Of a stretch of 10,016 nucleotides of DNA, positions 1 to 6,356 are shown piece by piece. Within the stretch, counting starts at the first letter, position 1; every line of letters begins with the position of its first letter. Under the pieces are notes generated by a model. That model worked only from the letters and a program-made list of their open reading frames with translations. It was not told where the DNA came from and ran no database searches. Made by a program: the position numbers and the translations under genes. Source of the DNA: Candidatus Zixiibacteriota bacterium (lineage in GTDB: Bacteria > Zixibacteria > MSB-5A5 > GN15 > JACZUZ01); assembly GCA_022563625.1 (NCBI GenBank), contig JADFNA010000032.1, positions 1 through 10,016 on the forward strand. Direction: 5' to 3'.

Positions 1-1464
1 GCCTCCGGCGCCTGTCAGGATGTTGTCATGAGAGGCGACGAGATCGATCTGTACAAGCTCGGCGTGATTCAGTGCTGGCCCAAAGACAGCGGGCGCTTTC
101 TCACTATGCCGCAGTGTTTCACGAAAAACCCCCAGACGGGCGTGCAAAACTGTGGCATGTATCGACTGCAGATTTATGACAAAAAGACAACCGGTATGCA
201 CATACACATGCATCACGACGGCGCATTCAACGCGCGCAAATACTCGTCATCCGGCGGTCGCGTGGAATTGGCCTGCGCCATCGGCGGTGATCCGGCTTGC
301 GCCTATGCCGCCACAGCGCCGCTGCCGCCGGGCATGGACGAAATGCTGGTGGCGGGATTTATTCGCAAGAAAGCTGTGCGCATGGTCAAGTGCAAAACGA
401 TTGACATACATGTCCCGGCCGAGGCGGACATTGTCATTGAGGGTTACGTGGATATTAATGAGTTCCGCACAGAGGGGCCGTTTGGCGACCATACCGGCGT
501 CTATTCACTGGCCGATGAATTCCCGGTCTATCATGTGACAGCAATCACACATCGCAAAAATCCGGTCTATCAAACTATCATCGTCGGCGTTCCGCCGCAG
601 GAAGATTATTATCTCGGCAAAGCCACCGAACGCATGTTCTTACCTCTGCTCAAAACACAAATGCCGGAACTGTTGGACATGAACATGCCCATTTATGGAA
701 ACTTTCACAATTTCATGTTTGTCCAGATCAAAAAAGAATACCCGCATCATGCGCGCAAAATAATGAATCAAATCTGGGGGACCGGGCAGATGATGTTTTC
801 AAAATACATTGTTGTAGTGGATGAAAACACTGATGTGCAAAGTTCCGATGCTGTCTGGGCGCAGATCGCGCGCAATGTGGACTTCGCGCAGGACATTGAA
901 ATCACCAAAGGCCCGGTGGACATACTCGATCACGCCGGCGAGGCGGTTGGTATTGGCGCCAAGATGGGAGTCGACGCAACTTCACGGCTCACTTCCGAAG
1001 GCCCGGCGCGAAAAACCGCGGCCATTGCGCAGCTTGAAAAGTCACGTCTTGAATCGCTGGTGAAGCAAATTGATGAGCTGATCGAAATCAGCCAGCCCGA
1101 TTTTGACGGAACGCATCGCTTCCTGTTCGTCAAAGTTGAAAAGCGCGCCGCGTTTGACGCGTTCAAAGTGATGAAACGAATTCGTGAATCGGAACCGGCG
1201 CTGGCCGAGTGTCATATTGTCGCAATTGACGGCGCAACCGATGTGACAGACCCGGATGCGGTGTTTTTCCGCTGGGGGAATAATGTTGATCCAAAAAGAG
1301 ACATCAGGCTGATAGAATCAGATAATGGCATAACCTGCCTGTCAGTTGACGCCACCCGCCACCGCCTTGACGAAGGCTACACAAGAGAATGGCCGGAGGA
1401 TATTGTGATGACGGATAAGATCAAGAAGCGTGTTAATGAAAAGTGGGAGAAGTTTATTGAGTGA
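1..1464 (+). CDS. mqnL: Menaquinone biosynthesis decarboxylase, UbiD family (5' truncated)
   Basis: This is a prenylated-FMN-dependent UbiD-type decarboxylase. The frame is open from base 1, so the N-terminal roughly 100 residues lie outside the window; the first internal ATG (base 28) is not the true start. Numbered from that ATG, Arg46 in NCGMYRLQ, Glu149 and Asp154 in EGPFGDH match the Arg/Glu/Glu(Asp) catalytic set of UbiD enzymes. The stretches GPFGDHTGVYSLAD, HVTAITHRKNPVY, GVPPQEDYYLGKATER and GQMMFSKYIVVVDE follow the SCO4490-like (TIGR03701) subfamily, which decarboxylates a late intermediate of futalosine-route menaquinone synthesis, more closely than E. coli UbiD. The partner UbiX-like flavin prenyltransferase is not in the window. 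Subfamily assignment is from recalled sequence pattern; general UbiD membership is near certain. Translation ends with TGA at 1462-1464, 39 bases before the next gene. Confidence 0.92.
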   Translation, partial: ASGACQDVVMRGDEIDLYKLGVIQCWPKDSGRFLTMPQCFTKNPQTGVQNCGMYRLQIYDKKTTGMHIHMHHDGAFNARKYSSSGGRVELACAIGGDPACAYAATAPLPPGMDEMLVAGFIRKKAVRMVKCKTIDIHVPAEADIVIEGYVDINEFRTEGPFGDHTGVYSLADEFPVYHVTAITHRKNPVYQTIIVGVPPQEDYYLGKATERMFLPLLKTQMPELLDMNMPIYGNFHNFMFVQIKKEYPHHARKIMNQIWGTGQMMFSKYIVVVDENTDVQSSDAVWAQIARNVDFAQDIEITKGPVDILDHAGEAVGIGAKMGVDATSRLTSEGPARKTAAIAQLEKSRLESLVKQIDELIEISQPDFDGTHRFLFVKVEKRAAFDAFKVMKRIRESEPALAECHIVAIDGATDVTDPDAVFFRWGNNVDPKRDIRLIESDNGITCLSVDATRHRLDEGYTREWPEDIVMTDKIKKRVNEKWEKFIE

Positions 1465-1503
1465 AGCCCCGAAATTAAACCGTGTGCTAATTAGACAAAA
1501 CCG

Positions 1504-2400
1504 ATGAATCAAGAAGATGTCATAAATCGTTGGGCCAAAATGTTGGCCGGAGCTAGTGAGAGTGTCGACTTTCTGTCGCGATACTCACTTCACGACAAAA
1601 CGCACGATTTCAGGGAATCGACTTTTGCTTTAGCTGACTCACGACTTACACTTCGCTGCCTCATGGGATTGCCGCAAAATGTAAAGGTTCCGATTGAACT
1701 TCCAGCTATTGGATGGGAAGGGAAATATCTTGGCGGAAACTTGCGTAATGACATCATTATCGTCGATCGCTGTGAAGTTTTGCTGGTGAGGTTAGACGCT
1801 CTTGACGATCCTAACGAGCCCCACTACCTGTATTCACAGTTCGACAGCAACGCGTCTTTTTTTCTCGATTGTTTTGAAAGGCTCTGGAATCAGGAGAATC
1901 TGGATAAGGCGAAGTACAACTACTTGTTTGAGGAGATTGCGAATCAGAAACCCTCTCTCGTCTTGTTAATGTCAAAGAGTTTATGGGATCCTCTGATCAA
2001 TCGGTTTGCCAAGAACTTTGAACAGATCCATGAACTCAATCCTCGGGAGTTCGAAGAATTTGTGGCTGAACTCCTCCTGCGTGAGGGAATGGACGTTCAA
2101 TTAACGGGCAAGACACGCGATGGAGGACATGACATAATTGCGACAGCTGAGACTCCAATCGGCAAAGCATTATATCTTGTGGAATGCAAGAAATTCAGCG
2201 AACACAGGAAAGTTGGTGTGGAGTTGATTCGATCATTACACAGCGTCGTTGAGACGAAGGGTGCGACGCAGGGATTACTAGTGACAACTTCTTCGTTATC
2301 AAGAGATGCTTGGCATTTGTGTAGTGAACATAAATACCGAATTTCCGCTAAGGATTCAAAGTCGCTTGATGCATGGATCAGGGAGCATTCAGATTCGTAG
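1504..2400 (+). CDS. Mrr-like PD-(D/E)xK restriction endonuclease with unassigned N-terminal half
   Basis: The C-terminal 120 residues form an Mrr_cat-type nuclease domain. Helix NPREFEEFVAELL (179-191) is followed by GGHDI with Asp210, then VECKK with Glu227 and Lys229, giving the D...ExK metal-binding and catalytic set. A 'GATQGLLVTTSSLSRDAW' stretch resembles the KG...VTT.. element of Mrr proteins. Residues 1-175 are not recognised. Within them, residues about 80-135 (a hydrophobic strand, an acidic loop and a helix ending FERLW) loosely recall ligand-sensing modules, but that is a guess. Mrr proteins usually cleave modified DNA; target and trigger here are unknown. No methyltransferase or specificity subunit is adjacent, which fits a stand-alone type IV-like enzyme. 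ATG 1504 is the first start after an in-frame TAG at 1492 and lacks a clear Shine-Dalgarno. The gene looks more AT-rich than its left neighbour, compatible with transfer. Confidence 0.85.
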   Translation: MNQEDVINRWAKMLAGASESVDFLSRYSLHDKTHDFRESTFALADSRLTLRCLMGLPQNVKVPIELPAIGWEGKYLGGNLRNDIIIVDRCEVLLVRLDALDDPNEPHYLYSQFDSNASFFLDCFERLWNQENLDKAKYNYLFEEIANQKPSLVLLMSKSLWDPLINRFAKNFEQIHELNPREFEEFVAELLLREGMDVQLTGKTRDGGHDIIATAETPIGKALYLVECKKFSEHRKVGVELIRSLHSVVETKGATQGLLVTTSSLSRDAWHLCSEHKYRISAKDSKSLDAWIREHSDS

Positions 2401-2490
2401 AAAATACAAGAATACGTATTATGGGTAGAGTTCTGGAATCCGCTCGAGGGAGTAGAGAACCCAACGCTTGAACAAACCTGTAGAGGAATC

Positions 2491-2793
2491 ATGAAATACT
2501 TATTGGTAACGCACAGAGTTGAAAACTTTGATAGGTGGAAAACTGTTTTTGATTCACACAACGTTGCGGAAAGCGACACAGGACTTAGAATTCTCAAATT
2601 ACTGCGAGACGAGGCTGATCCCAACATGGTTGTTTTATTTTTTGAGATGGTGGACGCTGACAAAGCACTAGCGTTCATGAACGCTCCCGAAGCCGCGCAG
2701 GCGAAAGATGATTCCGGAGTGATCGGTGATCCGACTGTGATGATCTTGAGCGAGGCAGCTGAAGATTTAGTTGCAAACGGACCTGACGAATAA
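2491..2793 (+). CDS. Small dimeric alpha/beta-barrel (ABM-like) protein
   Basis: A 100-residue protein beginning MKYLLVTHRVENFDRWKTVFDSH. The opening strand, the 'V.nFDrWK.vFdsH' helix, the central 'DPNMVVLFFEMVDADKALAFMN' strand-helix and the closing 'DPTVMIL' strand match the layout of small ferredoxin-like alpha/beta-barrel proteins related to antibiotic biosynthesis monooxygenases and stress-responsive barrels. Members often act as homodimers with varied or unknown substrates, and no catalytic residue can be assigned. There is no signal peptide, so it is probably cytoplasmic. An AGAGGA ribosome binding site (about 2482-2487) sits 3-4 bases before the ATG, slightly close. It follows the nuclease gene after 90 bases; co-transcription is possible, but no functional link is evident. 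The dispersed inverted repeat starts 33 bases after its stop. Confidence 0.8.
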   Translation: MKYLLVTHRVENFDRWKTVFDSHNVAESDTGLRILKLLRDEADPNMVVLFFEMVDADKALAFMNAPEAAQAKDDSGVIGDPTVMILSEAAEDLVANGPDE

Positions 2794-2825
2794 ACCTTTG
2801 CAATCTGACAGCTCAGTAACTCATA

Positions 2826-2921
2826 TGTCATTCTGAGGAGCCGCAGGCGGTGAAGAATCACGCCTGTGGTTCCCACCACTGCTGAGATTCTTCACTTCGC
2901 TCTGCTCCGTTCAGAATGACA
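2826..2921. repeat. Imperfect inverted repeat, dispersed REP/MITE-like element
   Basis: The left arm (2826-2859) begins TGTCATTCTGA and ends GTGAAGAATC. The right arm (2886-2921) is its reverse complement at both ends: GATTCTTCAC at 2886-2895 and TCAGAATGACA at 2911-2921. The interior of the arms diverges, and the spacer is 26 bases. It lies between the convergent genes ending at 2793 and 3007, so it could also fold as a terminator for either, although neither side has a T-run. Similar 'TGTCATTCTGAG...GAAGAATC' palindromes are familiar to me as scattered intergenic repeats in many environmental bacterial genomes; copy number here cannot be judged from one window. Confidence 0.75.
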
Positions 2922-3006
2922 GGATGGACAGTGGTAGTTGTACTATTCGGCGGCCGATAGAGGCTGTCATTACAGACTGCATTCGGATTATAACGACTCT
3001 GCCAGC

Positions 3007-3774
3007 CTAAAACCCAACATCCGTATAATTTGAATCAAGTGGGAAAATCACTGTCAGGCCACTCGGGCCGCCGGTGTCCATCACGCGCCAGGCGTTGTCA
3101 ATCGGCGGCGGGTCATAGCGTTTGTTGGCGTTGACATCAATGTAAAAGTCAATCTGGTATCCGGCGCCATCGACAATCACTCCGTCAATCGAGATTGAAC
3201 GCGTCCCAGAATCGAGTCGGTCGATTCGGTACAGTCCAACCGTGCGCCCGTTGGAAGTGTCGATGACATGAACTTCAAAGCGCTCACCCACGTGTTGGTC
3301 AAATCCGCTCGAATTAAGACTAAACATTGCGCCGGGGCGGATCAAAAGTGAATCAGTGATGTCTGTGAAATTATTATCGCGGACGAATGTCACCACGCCG
3401 TTGGGCGGGACATTCAGCCGCCAGGAGTGGTCACTCAATGCTTCATAAGAGCCGGATTTGTTCACGTCGGCGAACATATCAATTCGATGCCCGGCGAACG
3501 GCGCCGCCAGCGTCAGAACGATTGTGTCAGCGGACGCGCTCAGCGGTTCGATAATTGCGCGCGATTTCAGCCGCTGGTCTGATGCAATCACATCGACATG
3601 CAAGACTTGGCCGACGTTTGTACTCATCCCGGAGAGTCTCAGTTGGACATCAACCGGACCTTTTGGCGACGGTCCGGTTAAGATCTCTTCATCACCGCAG
3701 GCAGTGTTCAAAATCAACGCTCCGAAAAGCGAAACAATAATTATGGAATATATTTTCTTCATTACGCGCTTCAA
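3007..3774 (-). CDS. Exported, probably lipid-anchored protein with two duplicated beta domains
   Basis: The product is 255 residues. An N-terminal KRVMKK charge cluster and hydrophobic stretch (8-22) end at Cys26 in LILNTAC. The residue at -3 is Asn, so the lipobox is imperfect, but lipoprotein export is likely. The rest is two copies of one domain, about 42-140 and 147-255. Matched elements are VGQVLHVDVIASD (54-66) with VGERFEVHVIDTS (162-174), HRID..DVN...Y (96-110) with YQID..DVN...Y (206-220), W118 with W229, and NNFTD (134-138) with SNYTD (248-252). The DVNxxxxY loops resemble calcium-binding turns. Family and function are not recognised. The start is TTG at 3774, with GGTGGA six bases upstream; an in-frame ATG four codons later (3762) has no evident ribosome binding site. 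Confidence 0.85.
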   Translation of the reverse strand: MKRVMKKIYSIIIVSLFGALILNTACGDEEILTGPSPKGPVDVQLRLSGMSTNVGQVLHVDVIASDQRLKSRAIIEPLSASADTIVLTLAAPFAGHRIDMFADVNKSGSYEALSDHSWRLNVPPNGVVTFVRDNNFTDITDSLLIRPGAMFSLNSSGFDQHVGERFEVHVIDTSNGRTVGLYRIDRLDSGTRSISIDGVIVDGAGYQIDFYIDVNANKRYDPPPIDNAWRVMDTGGPSGLTVIFPLDSNYTDVGF

Positions 3775-3880
3775 TTCAATTCCACCGGTTTGAAAAACTC
3801 TGGTTCCCCGTATGAAACGCTTGACAGATAGGCAGAGTTTCTGAAAGAAAATTTATGCGATCATAGCCCCTGAGGATACC

Positions 3881-3918
3881 ATAAAAACAGCCCGCAACGT
3901 CCTGGCTGCAGGCTGTTT
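3881..3918 (-). terminator. Rho-independent terminator of the Gly-repeat lipoprotein gene
   Basis: Arms at 3885-3892 and 3911-3918 pair AAACAGCC with GGCTGTTT. Read on the minus strand, a U-G wobble and a further GCA/TGC pairing extend the stem to about 12 pairs around a 10-base loop. The stem runs out in TTTTTAT on that strand, partly within the stem. On the plus strand the wobble becomes an A-C mismatch, so the hairpin favours minus-strand transcripts. It lies about 50 bases after the stop of the gene at 3970-5070 and separates it from the next minus-strand gene. Confidence 0.72.
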
Positions 3919-3969
3919 CCTCATTCGGTTAATCTGGCGAAGTACAGGCTTTCCAAAAGTATTGGCCTT

Positions 3970-5070
3970 TTATCCGTCAGAGTTATCCACGCAAATTACT
4001 TTCCATCGTCCGAAGAATGTTCCCGGCGGATGAGGCGAGATAATGGCGTCGCCGCCCTGGCGTACAAATCTACCTTTCATCGAACCCCGCACTGTTCCAT
4101 CAGCGCCGGTGAATTGTCCTGAGAACCAGCCGATACTGTCGTCACAGGTGGGACAATCCAGGCTTGATCCGTCGCTATCATGGAACCCCCAACGTCCACG
4201 CAGGCGTCCTTGGAAAACACCTTCAACATCAACCCATTTGCCGCGGAAAAACTTTGTTCCGCCGTCATTCTCTCCGAATTCACCGCCCAGAAATCCCATC
4301 AACTGTCCATCAGCGCTAATCCATTTTCCCAGAAAATGTCCGGAGTTCATACTCTTGAACGTCCAGTGACCGCCCAGCAAACCGTGCGGGCAGTCGCGGT
4401 CGGTGACTTTGTGCGCCTGCATCGCAATGGCATTGTGTTCGTCTACTCTGACGACCGTATCCAGTTTTGCCAGGCTAAAAAGCGGGACAACAATTGTCGC
4501 CTGCTCGGTCTTGAATGTCAGATCAGGGGCGACTATGTAAACTACGTTCTTGGGATGGAAAATCAGGATGTGAATCCCGTCGATGTCATGATTGGTGATG
4601 GATCTCCAGCGCACCAGTGTCGGAAACTCACGCGGCAACAACGCATCCTGGCCCGGCTCAAAATCAATCAAGGCGCGCACCGCAATAAACCCGGCGGCGT
4701 TCATACCAACTCCGCCGGACCAGTTTGTGGGAGGTGAAATGACGGTTGTTGCGCTGTTCAGTGTCCCCCAGATAATGCGCACTGAAAATACATCGAAAAC
4801 CGAATCAGAAGCCGCCAGTACATCGGCCAAAAGCGGATCGTCTATCATTTCATCTTGCTGGAGCGCTTCCCAGTAAGGTCTGGCGCCGGGGGAACTGTCC
4901 CGATATTTTTCTGGGACCAGTTGATCGGCGATTTTACTTAGATCGGTGGGTCCGCTATCGTGAGCGCTGAGCGGCTGTAGAGTATTTTCACTGCAGCCGG
5001 TGATCCACAAGGCACATGCCAAAAACGCAAATGCGGCCTTCAGTGTGGCGCCAGTGGTGGGTTTTTTCAT
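3970..5070 (-). CDS. Lipoprotein with C-terminal Gly/aromatic repeat array
   Basis: The product is 366 residues. The start is ATG 5070, with GGAGG seven bases upstream and an immediate signal peptide (KK at 2-3, hydrophobic 10-24) ending in the lipobox ITGC, Cys26. Upstream in-frame codons exist to 5157 but add no signal and bypass this ribosome binding site. Residues about 30-90 are acidic and probably flexible, and about 95-220 look beta-rich and unassigned. From about 231 to 360 there are four to five copies of a hairpin-like unit, roughly '[FW]xGxW...dGxxxGxLxGxW', for example GHFLGKWISADGQLMGFLGG and FFRGKWVDVEGVFQGRLRG. A CPTC pair interrupts the array near its middle. I do not recognise the family; such Gly/aromatic arrays suggest a stacked beta structure on the cell surface or in the periplasm. 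It is followed by a terminator and preceded by a candidate promoter at 5130-5157. Confidence 0.87.
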   Translation of the reverse strand: MKKPTTGATLKAAFAFLACALWITGCSENTLQPLSAHDSGPTDLSKIADQLVPEKYRDSSPGARPYWEALQQDEMIDDPLLADVLAASDSVFDVFSVRIIWGTLNSATTVISPPTNWSGGVGMNAAGFIAVRALIDFEPGQDALLPREFPTLVRWRSITNHDIDGIHILIFHPKNVVYIVAPDLTFKTEQATIVVPLFSLAKLDTVVRVDEHNAIAMQAHKVTDRDCPHGLLGGHWTFKSMNSGHFLGKWISADGQLMGFLGGEFGENDGGTKFFRGKWVDVEGVFQGRLRGRWGFHDSDGSSLDCPTCDDSIGWFSGQFTGADGTVRGSMKGRFVRQGGDAIISPHPPGTFFGRWKVICVDNSDG

Positions 5071-5077
5071 CTTGTGT

Positions 5078-5082
5078 CCTCC
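5078..5082 (-). promoter_or_regulatory. Shine-Dalgarno GGAGG deciding the start at 5070
   Basis: A full GGAGG on the minus strand lies seven bases before ATG 5070-5068. It decides in favour of this start over the longer reading from 5157, because translation from 5070 begins directly with a lipoprotein signal peptide. Confidence 0.85.
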
Positions 5083-5129
5083 GTTCGTGTAGGTCCCCGG
5101 TAGAATTGAAGGGAGAGCTGACAACCGCA

Positions 5130-5157
5130 AATATGTGGATTTGACACAGGTTGTCAA
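5130..5157 (-). promoter_or_regulatory. Candidate sigma-70 promoter with dyad over the -35
   Basis: On the minus strand, TTGACA (5157-5152) is followed after 16 bases by CATATT (5135-5130, four of six consensus positions). Transcription would start near 5123 and leave a leader of about 50 bases before ATG 5070. The -35 is half of a perfect inverted repeat, TTGACA-N5-TGTCAA (5141-5157). A wider TGACAACC/GGTTGTCA pair (5119-5126 and 5149-5156) overlaps it. The plus-strand TTGACA lacks a good -10, so the dyad is more likely an operator than a second promoter. Confidence 0.5.
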
Positions 5158-5282
5158 TCGGATATTTGTCGTTAAGAGGCCTGCGAGGCGTGTGGCGGAT
5201 AGATCAGATTGGACTGGCTAAGCCACTCAGCCCGGCGGAGACAATATAGTAACAAGACAATACGGTAAGATTTCACAGGCGG

Positions 5283-6212
5283 ATGACGATAACATATTTT
5301 ATGCCAAAGACTTCGCAAATTAGCCGGCGTGGGGGCCTGTTTCGGCCCCGCTCAATCACCACAGCCATCCTGGCTGTGTGTGTGGCCGGGACCCTGGCCG
5401 GGGGTTTCTCTGCCGGTCCCGGGGACGGCCAAACCGACGCACCGGGCGAGTCAAATTGCGCCAAATTCGGTTGCCACACAACATTCGCAATTGATTCTGG
5501 CCCTGGAGTTTTTACCATAGGCGCTCCGCTGGAATATGTTCCGGGTGAGACGATTGACATTACCGTTGCGCTATCCCAATCAGGCCAACGGCGATGGGGG
5601 TTTGAAGTGACTGCGCTTGATGCCTCCAACCAGCCTCTCGGTCTAATGTTAATCACTAATTCCCGCACCCTGCTCAGCATCAGCAATGGCAGCGTCGCCC
5701 CGATTGGCCGCCAGTATGTTAAGCATTCGGCAATCGGAACTGACGCCGGGCTGCCGGACGCATCACAGGGATGGAGTTTCAAATGGATCGCGCCGCCAGA
5801 CGCCGGTTTTGGACCGGTTACGTTTTGGGGGACCGGCAGCGCCGCAAACTTTAATACCTCAAGCTCCGGTGATTACATTTACACTGATGCGATTACCGTT
5901 GCCGAGGGGTTGGCAACAGAAGTTGTCGATGAAACGCCGGAACAACTGCCCGGATCATTTGCGCTGCATCAAAACTTTCCCAACCCGTTTAACCCGGCGA
6001 CAATGATCACCTTTGACCAACCGGTCGCATCAACATACAAACTCACCATCTACAACATTCTCGGCCAGCGTGTCGGGGGATTCACCGGCCCCGCAGCTGC
6101 CGGAGTAGTGTCACTGCAGTGGGACGCCGGTGATAATCCATCGGGTGTATATTTCTACCGCCTCAGCGCCGGCAATTTTACCGCCACGCGCAAGATGGTT
6201 GTGCTGAAATAA
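5283..6212 (+). CDS. Secreted Reeler/choice-of-anchor-V-like protein with C-terminal sorting domain
   Basis: The product is 309 residues. A basic N-terminus (RRGGLFRPR) precedes a hydrophobic export segment (about 25-45). Residues about 54-205 follow the Reeler-like 'choice-of-anchor V' layout: APGESNC...CH, then YVPGETIDITVALSQSG, WGFEVTALDASNQPLG, a YVKHSAIGT strand, WSFKWIAPP, VTFWGTGSAAN and GDYIYTD. Cys59 and Cys64-His65 form a CX4CH motif that might bind haem or make a disulphide. Residues about 225-309 are a type IX/FlgD-like C-terminal sorting module (QNFPNPFNPAT at 230, IYNILGQRV, and the terminal GVYFYRLSAGNFTATRKMVVLK, here split at SAGN), predicting export and surface attachment or release. 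It ends in tandem TAA TAA stops. The start is uncertain: ATG 5283 abuts AGGCGG with almost no spacing, and ATG 5301 is possible. Binding partner unknown. Confidence 0.88.
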   Translation: MTITYFMPKTSQISRRGGLFRPRSITTAILAVCVAGTLAGGFSAGPGDGQTDAPGESNCAKFGCHTTFAIDSGPGVFTIGAPLEYVPGETIDITVALSQSGQRRWGFEVTALDASNQPLGLMLITNSRTLLSISNGSVAPIGRQYVKHSAIGTDAGLPDASQGWSFKWIAPPDAGFGPVTFWGTGSAANFNTSSSGDYIYTDAITVAEGLATEVVDETPEQLPGSFALHQNFPNPFNPATMITFDQPVASTYKLTIYNILGQRVGGFTGPAAAGVVSLQWDAGDNPSGVYFYRLSAGNFTATRKMVVLK

Positions 6213-6281
6213 TAAGCATATTCAACACATGACACACCTGCCGCCGAGTAGATCAAGCGCCCCGGCTCCTGACACTTCACG

Positions 6282-6310
6282 TTGACAGCATGTCAAGCAA
6301 GCGCTATAAT
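6282..6310 (+). promoter_or_regulatory. Perfect consensus sigma-70 promoter with dyad over the -35
   Basis: TTGACA (6282-6287), a spacer of exactly 17 bases, and TATAAT (6305-6310) match the housekeeping consensus at all twelve positions. Initiation is expected near 6317, about 40 bases before ATG 6357. The -35 forms the left half of a perfect inverted repeat TTGACA-GCA-TGTCAA (6282-6296), a natural place for a repressor to bind. It drives the propeller lipoprotein gene and possibly the subtilase gene behind it. Confidence 0.82.
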
Positions 6311-6356
6311 CTAAGTAGTTAGCCGCCTGCCGTCTCTCCACGGGAGTGTGATATAT

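Noticed and set aside
2411..2420. Perfect 10-base palindrome AATACGTATT before the barrel gene
   Set aside because: Short, AT-rich and single; expected by chance often enough that an operator call is not supported.
2097..2879. Long minus-strand open frame (260 codons) opposite the nuclease and barrel genes
   Set aside because: It covers the nuclease catalytic motifs and the whole 2491-2793 gene in antisense, runs into the inverted repeat, and its product shows no domain or signal; the plus-strand genes explain the sequence.
3821..3826. Plus-strand TTGACA as a promoter element
   Set aside because: No acceptable -10 follows at 16-18 bases and no plus-strand gene lies downstream.
4180..4737. 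Plus-strand open frame opposite the Gly-repeat lipoprotein
   Set aside because: It mirrors a gene with a clear lipobox, GGAGG and repeat structure, and has no recognisable product of its own.
5071..5157. N-terminal extension of the Gly-repeat lipoprotein to a start at 5157
   Set aside because: It would bury the signal peptide at residue 30 and cross both the GGAGG site and the proposed promoter; the start at 5070 fits better.
5273..5782. Minus-strand open frame opposite the anchor-V-like gene
   Set aside because: It is antisense to conserved Reeler-like strands; no ribosome binding site or domain is visible.
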